DNA of 11,468 nucleotides from Actinomycetes bacterium (GTDB taxonomy: Bacteria > Actinomycetota > Actinomycetes > Actinomycetales > Cellulomonadaceae), in the NCBI GenBank assembly GCA_023461115.1, contig JAEWOA010000311.1, positions 1 through 11,468 on the forward strand. Reading direction: 5' to 3'. Below the pieces are notes generated by a model that did not search any database, was not told where the DNA came from, and was given only the letters and a program-made list of their open reading frames with translations. Below, in pieces: positions 1 to 6,444 of the stretch (the first letter of the stretch is position 1; each line of letters begins with the position of its first letter). The position numbers and the translations under genes were made by a program.

Positions 1-1499
1 ACCCGGTGTGGCGTGTCGTCGAGCATGCGCCGTGGGTCGGGCCGCAGCTGCGCGCGCTCCGCACCGTCTCGGAGTCGCTCGACGACGTCGCGACCGAGGC
101 GCTCCCCGTCGCGCTCGACGCCGCCGACCTGCTGGCCGCGGGCACGCTGCGCGAGGATGACGGGCGCGTCGACGTCCCGGCGCTCGTCGCGCTCGCGCCA
201 GCCACCGCGACCGCGTCCAGGGTGGCCGCCGACGCGAGCGCGCGGGTCGCGGAGATCGACCCCACGGACCTCGTCGGGCCCCTGCGGCGCGCGGTCGAGC
301 AGGTCGACGACGCGCTCGCGAGCGCGGCGAGCACGCTCCACGCGAGCGACCAGGCGCTCCAGGTGCTGCCCGGCATGCTCGGCGCCGACGGGCCGCGCAC
401 CTACCTGGTGCTGGGCCTGAACTCGGCCGAGCTGCGCGCCGCCGGCGGGATCGTCGGCTCGGTGCTGGTGGTCCAGGCCGACGACGGGCGGCTGTCGCTG
501 GCCGAGGTGGTCCCGGCGCGGCTCGTCCAGCGCGCGAAGACCCCCGTCGTGCCCCTGACCGACGCCGAGCGGACGATCCAGGGCGCGTCGATCGGGCGGT
601 TCATCCAGGACGTCGTGTCCACCCCGGACTTCCCGCGGGCCGCCGAGCTCGCGGTGGCCCTGTGGGAGAACGACGGCGGCGCGCCCGTCGACGGGGTGAT
701 CGCCACCGACCCGGTCGCGATCGCGCACGTGCTGGCCGCCACGGGCCCGGTCAGCACGCCCGAGGGCGAGAAGGTCGGCTCGTCGTCGTTCGTCCGGCGC
801 ACGCTGCGCGAGGTGTACGACGAGCGCGACGACGACGGCGCCGACGCCTACTTCGGCGACGTGGGCACCGCGGTGTTCACCGCGGTCAGCTCGGGGGCCG
901 GCGACTCGGGCGCGCTCGTGCGCGCCATGCTCACGTCCGCGGCCGAGCGGCGCGTGCAGGTGTGGTCGTCGCACCCCGACGAGCAGCGGGTCCTCGCGGC
1001 GTTCGGGCTCGGGGGCGCATTCCTCTCGGGCGCGGCGCCCGACGCCGCCGGGGTGTTCCTCGACGACGGCACCGGCGCCAAGCTCGACTACTTCCTCGAC
1101 ACCCGGGTGAGCGTGGAGGACCTGCGCTGCGCCGGGCCTGATCCGTCCGCGACCGTGCGCGTCGACCTCGCGTACAACCCGCCCGCGGATGTCGTGTCCT
1201 GGCGCGAGAGCATCCGTGGCCCGTACGCGCCGCGGGTCCCCGCGGGGTGGATCGCGACGCGCCTGACGGTCTACTCGCCGGTGGGCGCCGACCAGGCGCC
1301 GTTGCGCGAGGACGACGCGCTCGTGTCCGCCGGCCAGGCCGTCGTCGGGGGCCGCCACGCGACCGCGGCGTCGTCGATGCTGCAGCCCGGCGCTCGCCTG
1401 TCCTATCGATTCGAGGTGCCCGTGCGCGACGGAGGCGTCGAGGTGTGGACCACCCCGACGCACCGCAAGCCGGGGCTGGTGACCGCGCGCTGCCCATGA
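1..1499 (+). CDS. DUF4012 domain-containing protein, 5'-truncated by the window edge
   Basis: The reading frame is open from the first bases to a TGA at 1497-1499. About 498 residues are visible. A GTG at position 6 is in frame, but the protein starts mid-domain there: the usual N-terminal membrane anchor of this family is missing, so the real start lies upstream. The family hallmark is the segment YLVLGLNSAELRAAGGIVGS (visible residues about 131-150), which matches the DUF4012 signature of Asn/Ala-Glu-Leu-Arg followed by Gly-Gly. DUF4012 proteins are mostly actinobacterial, membrane-anchored, of unknown biochemical function, and often found near exopolysaccharide or surface-protein genes. 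The downstream neighbour here is a sortase substrate about 120 bp away, separated by a hairpin, so the two are probably separate transcripts. I am confident of the family and assign no function. Confidence 0.85.
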   Translation, partial: PVWRVVEHAPWVGPQLRALRTVSESLDDVATEALPVALDAADLLAAGTLREDDGRVDVPALVALAPATATASRVAADASARVAEIDPTDLVGPLRRAVEQVDDALASAASTLHASDQALQVLPGMLGADGPRTYLVLGLNSAELRAAGGIVGSVLVVQADDGRLSLAEVVPARLVQRAKTPVVPLTDAERTIQGASIGRFIQDVVSTPDFPRAAELAVALWENDGGAPVDGVIATDPVAIAHVLAATGPVSTPEGEKVGSSSFVRRTLREVYDERDDDGADAYFGDVGTAVFTAVSSGAGDSGALVRAMLTSAAERRVQVWSSHPDEQRVLAAFGLGGAFLSGAAPDAAGVFLDDGTGAKLDYFLDTRVSVEDLRCAGPDPSATVRVDLAYNPPADVVSWRESIRGPYAPRVPAGWIATRLTVYSPVGADQAPLREDDALVSAGQAVVGGRHATAASSMLQPGARLSYRFEVPVRDGGVEVWTTPTHRKPGLVTARCP

Positions 1500-1503
1500 T
1501 TCA

Positions 1504-1522
1504 CCCGCTTGCGCGGGCTTTT
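1504..1522 (+). terminator. Short intrinsic terminator after the DUF4012 gene
   Basis: A 5-bp GC stem (CCCGC at 1504-1508 with GCGGG at 1513-1517) has a TTGC loop and is followed by CTTTT. It begins five bases after the stop codon. The stem is short for a high-GC genome, so leaky termination is possible. Confidence 0.5.
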
Positions 1523-1559
1523 CCGCCCGATATCACCCGTTCTGTCACTAGGAGACGGC

Positions 1560-1565
1560 TAGTGT
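1560..1565 (+). promoter_or_regulatory. Probable -10 element for the surface-protein gene
   Basis: TAGTGT fits the actinobacterial TANNNT -10 pattern and lies 52 bases before the ATG, which would give a leader of about 45 nt. No convincing -35 hexamer is visible at 16-18 bases upstream. The 9-mer TAGTGTCGG recurs at the promoter of the NlpC/P60 gene (4567-4575). Confidence 0.4.
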
Positions 1566-1616
1566 CGGCGCGAAGATATGACGGAAAAGTCCGAATCCGC
1601 CCACTGAGGGGTCGAG

Positions 1617-2354
1617 ATGCGCAAGTTGATGAGAGCGGCGATCGTCGCAGTCACCGCCGCCCTGGTCGCCCTCGGGGCGCCCACAGTCGCGCTCGCGGTG
1701 TCGTCCCCGTCGCCCAGCCCGCAGGCCACCGAGTCGGCCAAGCCCACCGAGTCGCCCAAGCCCGGCGAGTCGCAGGAGCCGGTCTTCGGCTGCCTCGTCG
1801 AGGACGTGGACCTCGAGGGCGTGTACGGGCCGCCGCCCGAGTGCGAGCTCAAGATCCAGATCCTGACGCCATTCTGTGACAACGACGTGCCGAAGCTCCG
1901 CTACCAGGTGGAGGCCATCGGGACGCCCAACAACACCGTGACCATCACGTGGCTCAACCCGGGTGGCGCTAACGTGGTCTACCCCGACCTGCCGCTCTCG
2001 GGCGTCGTGCTGTGGCCCGGCGCGGTCGAGCAGAACGGCGTGGGCGTCGACTGGCCAGGGTGGCGTCAGCTCCCCGACGGCACGTGGGTCGAGGGCGACG
2101 AGTACGACTGGGTGCGGCCGTCCGTGGGTGTCCTGTTCCAGGTCAACCCTGAGATGACCGTGTCGGTCAACTACCCGCCGTCGAGCCCGGTGTGCCTCAC
2201 CAACCCGCCCGACGACCAGGTGCTCGCCGACGACCCGGGCGAGCTGTCCGCCACGGGCACTGAGCTGTGGCCGCTGGCGCTCGGCGCGAGCGCGATCCTC
2301 GTCGCCGGCGCGGTGATCCTGGTCATCGCCCGCCGCCGCAACGCCAACGCCTGA
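1617..2354 (+). CDS. Secreted surface protein with C-terminal sortase sorting signal (LSATG)
   Basis: This 245-residue protein starts at ATG 1617 with GAGGGG at 1606-1611 as ribosome site. Residues 1-27 form a classical signal peptide: MRKLMR, a hydrophobic core, then a cleavage site near ALA. Residues 29-55 are a Pro/Ser/Glu/Lys-rich linker with SPSPSP and repeated TESPKP-like units, resembling a wall-spanning stalk. The folded part (about 56-200) has four cysteines (59, 76, 87, 193) that could form two disulfides. The C-terminus is a complete sorting signal: LSATG at 210-214, a hydrophobic helix at 217-237 and the basic tail RRRNANA. LSATG departs from canonical LPXTG and resembles the LAXTG-type signals recognised by actinobacterial class E sortases. 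No sortase gene lies in the window. The folded domain is not one I recognise. It is transcribed alone between two terminators. Confidence 0.88.
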   Translation: MRKLMRAAIVAVTAALVALGAPTVALAVSSPSPSPQATESAKPTESPKPGESQEPVFGCLVEDVDLEGVYGPPPECELKIQILTPFCDNDVPKLRYQVEAIGTPNNTVTITWLNPGGANVVYPDLPLSGVVLWPGAVEQNGVGVDWPGWRQLPDGTWVEGDEYDWVRPSVGVLFQVNPEMTVSVNYPPSSPVCLTNPPDDQVLADDPGELSATGTELWPLALGASAILVAGAVILVIARRRNANA

Positions 2355-2368
2355 CCTCCTCACGCACC

Positions 2369-2401
2369 GAGCGTGCGATCCGGTCCACGGATCGCACGCT
2401 C
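2369..2401. terminator. Bidirectional hairpin between convergent genes
   Basis: A perfect 13-bp inverted repeat (GAGCGTGCGATCC at 2369-2381, GGATCGCACGCTC at 2389-2401) has a 7-base loop. It starts 14 bases after the surface-protein stop and lies about 55 bases beyond the serC stop on the other strand. There is no T-tract on either side, which is common for actinobacterial terminators. Its position between two converging genes suggests it serves both. Confidence 0.7.
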
Positions 2402-2455
2402 GTCGCGTGTGCGGGGGTGGTGCGTGAGGCGCTGCGGGCGCGTGAGGTCTGCGCG

Positions 2456-3601
2456 TCAGGCTAGGCGCGCGACGACGTAGTCGATGCACGCGGTGAGCGC
2501 GAGCACGTCGTCGGGGTCGACCGCCGGGTACATCCCGACCCGCAGCTGGTTGCGCCCGAGCTTGCGGTACGGCTCGACGTCGACGATGCCGTGGGCGCGC
2601 AGCACGGCCGCGATCGTCGCGGCCTCCACTCCGGGCTCGAAGTCGATGGCGCCGACCACGTTCGAGCGCGCGGCCTCGTCGGCGACGAAGGGCGTCGCGA
2701 AGTCGCGCGACGCGGCCCACGAGTACAGGTGCCCCGCGGAGGTCGCGCTCCGGCCAGCGGCCCACTCCAGGCCCCCGTTGGCCAGCATCCACTCGACCTG
2801 TTCCACCAGGAGCACCAGCGTCGCGATCGCGGGCGTGTTGAGCGTCTGGTCCAGGCGCGAGTTGGCCACCGCGGTGGTCAGGCTCAGGCTCTCGGGCACC
2901 CAGCGGCCGGACTCGACCCGCGCGGCGCGCTCGATCGCCGCGGGGGACAGCGCCGTGAGCCAGAGCCCGCCGTCGGAGGCGAAGGACTTCTGCGGCGCGA
3001 AGTAGTAGGCGTCGGTCTGCGCGACGTCGACCAGGAGGCCGCCGGCCGCGGACGTGCCGTCGACGACCACGAGCGCGCCCTGCTCGGCCGAGCCGGGCAC
3101 GCGGCGCACCGGCGCGGTGACTCCGGTCGACGTCTCGTTGTGCGGCCAGGCGTACACGTCGACGCCGTCGACGTGCTCGGGGACCGCGACCCCGCCGGGC
3201 GCTGCGGTGGTGACCACGGGCTCGTCGAGGAAAGGCGCACGCGCCGCGGCGGCCGCGAACTTGGCGCCGAACTCGCCGAAGGCGCCGTGCGCCGAGCGCT
3301 GCTCCACCAGGCAGAACGTGGCCACGTCCCAGAACAGCGTGGAGCCGCCGTTGCCGAGCACGACCTCGTACCCGTCGGGCAGCCCCAGCAGCGACGTCAG
3401 GCCGGCCCGCGCACGCCCGACGAGCCGGCGCACGGGCGCCTGCCGGTGCGACGTGCCGAGCAGCCCGGACTGCGCGACGAGCGCGTCCACCTGCGCGGGG
3501 CGCACCTTGGACGGCCCGGACCCGAACCTGCCGTCACGCGGGAGCAGGTCGGCCGGCAGGTGAATCGGCACAGTGGTCGGGGTCACGCGAGCTTCAGCCA
3601 C
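2456..3601 (-). CDS. serC: Phosphoserine aminotransferase, mycobacterial type
   Basis: SerC is a cytosolic PLP enzyme that transfers the amino group of glutamate to 3-phosphohydroxypyruvate, giving phosphoserine in serine biosynthesis. The 381 residues match the actinobacterial SerC family along their full length: RDGRFGSGPSKVR near the N-terminus (22-34), LFGTSHRQAP-like LGTSHRQAP at 48-56, HNETSTGV (154-161), VVDGTSAAGG with cofactor-binding Asp181, and YYFAPQKSFASDGG with Schiff-base Lys205. The C-terminus keeps EPYRKLGRNQLRVGM. The start is uncertain. The longest frame begins with GTG at 3601, but that GTG overlaps the best ribosome site (GAGGTGG on the minus strand). GTG at 3586, giving 376 residues, lies 11 bases after it and may be the true start. 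The gene is divergent from the DtxR-type regulator. No serA or serB is present nearby. Confidence 0.95.
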   Translation of the reverse strand: MAEARVTPTTVPIHLPADLLPRDGRFGSGPSKVRPAQVDALVAQSGLLGTSHRQAPVRRLVGRARAGLTSLLGLPDGYEVVLGNGGSTLFWDVATFCLVEQRSAHGAFGEFGAKFAAAAARAPFLDEPVVTTAAPGGVAVPEHVDGVDVYAWPHNETSTGVTAPVRRVPGSAEQGALVVVDGTSAAGGLLVDVAQTDAYYFAPQKSFASDGGLWLTALSPAAIERAARVESGRWVPESLSLTTAVANSRLDQTLNTPAIATLVLLVEQVEWMLANGGLEWAAGRSATSAGHLYSWAASRDFATPFVADEAARSNVVGAIDFEPGVEAATIAAVLRAHGIVDVEPYRKLGRNQLRVGMYPAVDPDDVLALTACIDYVVARLA

Positions 3602-3648
3602 CTCGCGAGGATAGGACGTGTGAGCCCTACCGCGTCGCCCTGACCAAC

Positions 3649-3654
3649 TACCCT
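3649..3654 (+). promoter_or_regulatory. Possible -10 element for the DtxR-type regulator
   Basis: TACCCT fits TANNNT and would give a leader of roughly 40 nt before GTG 3703. No clear -35 is present. The 101-bp divergent region holds no sequence resembling an iron box, so I see no evidence of autoregulation or of control of serC by the repressor. Confidence 0.3.
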
Positions 3655-3702
3655 GGACCGAGCGGCACGCGGTGGGCTGCGCACGGACTGGGAGGCAACG
3701 CG

Positions 3703-4383
3703 GTGAGCGACCTGATCGACACGACGGAGATGTACCTCAAGACGATCTACGAGCTCACCGAGGAGGGGCGCACACCGCTGCGGGCGCGCATCGCGGAGCG
3801 CCTGGGCCACTCGGGCCCGACCGTGTCGCAGACGGTCGCCCGCATGGAGCGCGACGGGCTCGTCGTCGTCACCGGCGACCGCCACCTCGAGCTCACCGAC
3901 CTCGGCTACGACAAGGCCGTGCGCGTCATGCGCAAGCACCGCCTCGCGGAGCGTCTGCTCACCGACGTCGTCGGGCTGGAGTGGCCGTACGTCCACGAGG
4001 AGGCGTGCCGGTGGGAGCACGTGATGAGCGAGCGCGTCGAGAAGCGCCTCGCCGCGCTGCTGGACCACCCGCACTTCGACCCGTACGGCAACCCGATCCC
4101 GGGCCTGGGCGAGATCGGCGAGGAGCAGACCCGCGTGGGCTTCCTCGACGGCGTGGCCTCACTGGTCGGGTTCGACGCGGACAAGGCGGTGGTCGCGCGC
4201 ATCGCCGAGCCGCTGCAGGTGGACGTCGAGCTGCTGAGCCGGCTCGCGGACGCCGGCGTCACCCCGGGCGCCGCGGTCACGATCGAGCGCGCCCCCGGCA
4301 TCGTGACCGTGGGCGTCCCCGGCGGCGAGACCGTGCTGGACCTGCCTGACGAGGTCGCGCGCCACATCTTCGTGGTGGTGTGA
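3703..4383 (+). CDS. ideR: Iron-dependent transcriptional repressor, DtxR/IdeR family
   Basis: DtxR/IdeR proteins dimerise on Fe2+ and repress iron-uptake and siderophore genes. This protein has 226 residues, the same length as Corynebacterium DtxR. The N-terminal winged helix (about 1-73) contains the recognition-helix segment SGPTVSQTVARMERDGL (37-53). All the metal ligands I can place are present at DtxR numbering: Met10, Cys102, Glu105 and His106 of the primary site, and His79, Glu83 and His98 of the ancillary site. The cysteine at 102 supports the iron-sensing branch over the manganese-sensing MntR branch. Residues about 150-226 form the C-terminal SH3-like FeoA domain. The start is GTG 3703 with GGGAGG at 3690-3695, seven bases upstream. 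A strong hairpin follows, so it is monocistronic. I use ideR rather than dtxR only because IdeR is the usual actinobacterial name. Confidence 0.93.
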   Translation: MSDLIDTTEMYLKTIYELTEEGRTPLRARIAERLGHSGPTVSQTVARMERDGLVVVTGDRHLELTDLGYDKAVRVMRKHRLAERLLTDVVGLEWPYVHEEACRWEHVMSERVEKRLAALLDHPHFDPYGNPIPGLGEIGEEQTRVGFLDGVASLVGFDADKAVVARIAEPLQVDVELLSRLADAGVTPGAAVTIERAPGIVTVGVPGGETVLDLPDEVARHIFVVV

Positions 4384-4456
4384 CCGTTTCGTCACCTGGC
4401 AGGTCCTCCCGGAATGCCCCGGTGTCCGGGATCTGTGTGACTTTGCGCCACGCTCC

Positions 4457-4497
4457 CACGGCCGCCGTCTGCGTCTTCGCAGGCGGCGGCCGTGTTT
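4457..4497 (+). terminator. Strong intrinsic terminator after the DtxR-type gene
   Basis: A 17-bp continuous stem (4457-4473 with 4478-4494, one G-T pair) has a TCTT loop and is followed by TTTG. It lies 74 bases after the stop. The intervening stretch also has a weaker hairpin (CCCGGA 4408-4413 with TCCGGG 4425-4430). Confidence 0.85.
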
Positions 4498-4542
4498 GTC
4501 AGGCAAGCGTCCAAATCCGTGGAACTTCTCTGTGATCGGAAC

Positions 4543-4572
4543 GTGACAATCGTCGCCGGGGTCGGTTAGTGT
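4543..4572 (+). promoter_or_regulatory. Sigma-70-type promoter driving the riboswitch and NlpC/P60 gene
   Basis: GTGACA (4543-4548), an 18-base spacer and TAGTGT (4567-4572) make the best promoter in the window. Predicted transcription would start at about 4579, just before the aptamer begins at 4581. That fit supports both calls. Confidence 0.6.
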
Positions 4573-4580
4573 CGGTCCTG

Positions 4581-4790
4581 CTTCGCCGAACCCCTCCTCG
4601 GAGAAGCCCTCGAGCGGATCGCCAAACCCTGCCGCCGCGAGAGGTCCGCACGAACCGCCGGCAGGGGCGGGGGACCCACTTTTGGGCACTTCGGTGTCCT
4701 TGGGGCGAAGCCGAGTCGGACGACCTTGGTCGGCCGGTGAGGCCGGGTGAACTTCCCACCCGAGCCCGACAGCTGACCTCGCAGGCGTCC
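4581..4790 (+). ncRNA. c-di-AMP riboswitch (ydaO/yuaA leader)
   Basis: The leader carries the conserved blocks of the ydaO/yuaA aptamer in order: CGCCGAACCC at the 5' end (4584-4593), GGGGGACCCAC (about 4670-4680), TTGGGGCGAAGCCG (4700-4713), then GGGTGAACTTCCCACCCGAG (4744-4763) and CCGACAGCTGACCTCGCAGG (4766-4785). CGCC at 4584-4587 can pair with GGCG at 4784-4787 to close the P1 helix. This class binds cyclic di-AMP. In actinobacteria it commonly precedes cell-wall hydrolase genes such as rpfA and NlpC/P60 proteins, and ligand binding usually lowers expression. The downstream gene here is exactly that type. The aptamer ends only about four bases before the ribosome site, and I see no terminator between them. 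The 3' boundary is accurate to a few bases. Confidence 0.92.
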
Positions 4791-4796
4791 GGGAGG
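4791..4796 (+). promoter_or_regulatory. Ribosome binding site abutting the riboswitch
   Basis: GGGAGG lies seven bases before ATG 4804 and directly after the aptamer P1 strand. CCTCC at 4593-4597, near the 5' end of the aptamer, is complementary to GGAGG at 4792-4796. It could mask the site in one RNA state, although CCTCC also sits in a small local hairpin (4594-4603). Confidence 0.6.
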
Positions 4797-4803
4797 CACG
4801 CGC

Positions 4804-5565
4804 ATGACTCATGCACGTCACCGGGCCGCTCGTCGGCCCTCGACGCCACTGACGGAACTCGCGTCGGCTGCGTCGGACCAGCTCGGCACTGTCGGACGCC
4901 GTTCCGCGGTTGTCGCCGCCTCGTCGGGCCTTGTGGTCTCGATGATGGGCGCCGCGACGCCCGCGATGGCCGCGTCCGACACGACCGCCGGCGCCCTGTC
5001 CACCGTCGACACGGTCGCCCTCACGGCGACCGCCCGCGCGCTGCTCGCGACGGGCCCCGTGGTGAGCGCTCCGCTCGACGCGGAGTGGACCATGGACGCG
5101 CCGGACCTCAAGGTCGTCGTCCCAGTCGTCAAGAAGGAAGCGCAGCAGACGCGCTCCGCGGTGCGTGAGCGCGCCGCGAAGACGTCGCGCAGCGCCTCGC
5201 GGGTCGCGAACAACCCGATCCCGCAGTCGGTCGCCGGTAGCTCGGTGCTGCAGATCGCGGCGCGCTACGTCGGCACCGCGTACGTCTCGGGTGGCTCCGG
5301 CCCCGGCGGCTTCGACTGCTCGGGCTTCGTCAAGTACGTGTACGCGCAGCTCGGCGTGGACCTGCCCCGCACCACGGGCGGGATCAAGTCCGCCGGCCAG
5401 ATCATCTCGCGCGCCGACGCGCAGCCTGGCGACATCATCTGGAGCCCGGGCCACGTCGCGATCTACGCGGGCGGCAACACGCAGATCGACTCGCCGCGCC
5501 CCGGCAAGACGATCCAGTTCCGCGCGATCTGGCAGTCCTCCCCGGTCTTCATCCGCGTGGGCTGA
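4804..5565 (+). CDS. Secreted C40-family (NlpC/P60) peptidoglycan endopeptidase
   Basis: NlpC/P60 enzymes are cysteine peptidases that cut peptide stems of peptidoglycan outside the membrane, usually between D-gamma-glutamyl and the diamino acid. The protein has 253 residues. It has a long N-terminal export signal: a basic/polar stretch (1-33), a hydrophobic segment (34-56) and a likely cleavage after AMA. A variable region (57-140) contains a basic stretch, KKEAQQTRSAVRERAAK. The catalytic domain (about 145-253) has Cys172 in GGFDCSGFV, His217 in SPGHVAIY and Asp229 twelve residues later. The same spacing separates the His and third acidic residue in mycobacterial RipA, so the triad looks intact. 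There is no SH3, LysM or coiled-coil domain, so this is a minimal hydrolase. The c-di-AMP riboswitch upstream and the terminator downstream make it a single-gene regulated unit. Confidence 0.92.
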   Translation: MTHARHRAARRPSTPLTELASAASDQLGTVGRRSAVVAASSGLVVSMMGAATPAMAASDTTAGALSTVDTVALTATARALLATGPVVSAPLDAEWTMDAPDLKVVVPVVKKEAQQTRSAVRERAAKTSRSASRVANNPIPQSVAGSSVLQIAARYVGTAYVSGGSGPGGFDCSGFVKYVYAQLGVDLPRTTGGIKSAGQIISRADAQPGDIIWSPGHVAIYAGGNTQIDSPRPGKTIQFRAIWQSSPVFIRVG

Positions 5566-5579
5566 CCCCCAACGGATGA

Positions 5580-5618
5580 ACGAAGCCCCGGCGACACGCG
5601 ATGTCGCCGGGGCTTCGT
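5580..5618 (+). terminator. Strong intrinsic terminator after the NlpC/P60 gene
   Basis: A perfect 17-bp stem (5580-5596 with 5602-5618) has a CGCGA loop and starts 15 bases after the stop. It has no real T-tract (CGTGTC follows). It is the most stable hairpin in the window by base-pair count. Confidence 0.85.
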
Positions 5619-5699
5619 CGTGTCTGCCGTTACTCTGAACGCGCACCAACGCTTTGTTGACGGGCCAGCCGGGTCCGGGCACGAAGGTCAGGAGGAGCC

Positions 5700-6305
5700 G
5701 TGGCGACGACGACAGTGTCCAGCACGACGCCCAGCGAGGCTGGGGTCAGCCCGACGTCCAGCGCGTCCGGCCGCAGCGCGCCCGACGACGCGCATCACCA
5801 TCCCACCGGCACACCGCTGGACGTCTGGCAGAGCCGCACGCTCGTGCTGAACGCGTCCATGGAGCCGCTGTGCGTGGTGTCCCTGCACCGTGCGGTGCTC
5901 CTGATGCTCGCCGGCAAGGCGCGGGTGCTGGAGTCGGACGGCTACCTGCATTCGTCGCAGACGGCGGTGCCGCGTCCGTCGGTGCTGGTGCTCGCGCGGT
6001 ACGTGCACGTCCCGGTGCGCCGGCCCGTGCCGCCGACGCGGCGCACCGTCCTGCAGCGTGACGCCCACCTGTGCGCGTACTGCGGCGGCGGCGCGGACAC
6101 CGTGGACCACGTGCAGCCGCGCTCGCGCGGGGGCCGCCACGAGTGGGGCAACGTCGTCGCGGCGTGCGTGCGGTGCAACCACCGCAAGGCGGACCGGTTG
6201 CTGCACGAGCTCGGCTGGACCCTCCCGTTCACGCCCCGAGCACCGCGCTGGTCGCTCACGACGACGCTGCGCCCCAACCCGCAGTGGGCGCCGTACGTGC
6301 CGTAG
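5700..6305 (+). CDS. HNH endonuclease family protein
   Basis: This 201-residue protein starts at GTG 5700, with AGGAGG at 5690-5695. The first 40 residues are low-complexity Ser/Thr/Ala and probably disordered. Residues 46-110 form the conserved leader of this actinobacterial family (RTLVLNASMEPLCVV). Residues 115-165 hold the HNH fold: a zinc ribbon of C125xxC128 and C156xxC159, Asp136-His137 as the catalytic DH pair, Asn151, and NHRKADR at 160-166. All expected HNH residues are present, so nuclease activity is plausible, but the target is unknown. This stand-alone family is near-universal in actinobacteria and is not evidence of a mobile element or restriction system. A TACTCT at 5631-5636 could be its -10. 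It is probably transcribed independently, because a terminator precedes it and a 139-bp gap follows. Confidence 0.9.
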   Translation: MATTTVSSTTPSEAGVSPTSSASGRSAPDDAHHHPTGTPLDVWQSRTLVLNASMEPLCVVSLHRAVLLMLAGKARVLESDGYLHSSQTAVPRPSVLVLARYVHVPVRRPVPPTRRTVLQRDAHLCAYCGGGADTVDHVQPRSRGGRHEWGNVVAACVRCNHRKADRLLHELGWTLPFTPRAPRWSLTTTLRPNPQWAPYVP

Positions 6306-6444
6306 CCGCTCGTCGTGGCGCCGGTGGGTGGAGTCTGTGCCCTCGGATGGGGTCGAAGTCCGCCCATCTGGGCGCGCGGCGGGTGGCATCCGGGGGCGGT
6401 ATTGACGGACACTTGGCGCAGGCTTGAACACGAGGAGGCAGCGC

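Noticed and set aside
1527..1533. CCGATAT upstream of the surface-protein gene as a second flagellar promoter
   Set aside because: No TCAA-like element lies 15-17 bases upstream, and a better TANNNT element is present at 1560.
4394..4404. Palindrome ACCTGGCAGGT just after ideR, considered as an operator
   Set aside because: It is only 5+1+5 bases, does not resemble the DtxR/IdeR box, and nothing supports a regulator for it.
4159..5682. 507-codon minus-strand open frame over ideR, the riboswitch and the NlpC/P60 gene
   Set aside because: It has low-complexity Arg/Ala composition, crosses a structured RNA and two terminators, and opposes genes with clear motifs.
5700..6305. HNH protein as part of a mobile element, intein or restriction system
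   Set aside because: No methylase, transposase, integrase, repeat boundary or split host gene is nearby. The protein belongs to a stand-alone actinobacterial family with ordinary composition.
6402..6430. TTGACG as a -35 element for the universal stress gene
   Set aside because: The matching -10 position (6425-6430, TGAACA) is a poor match, and the resulting start would fall in the ribosome site.
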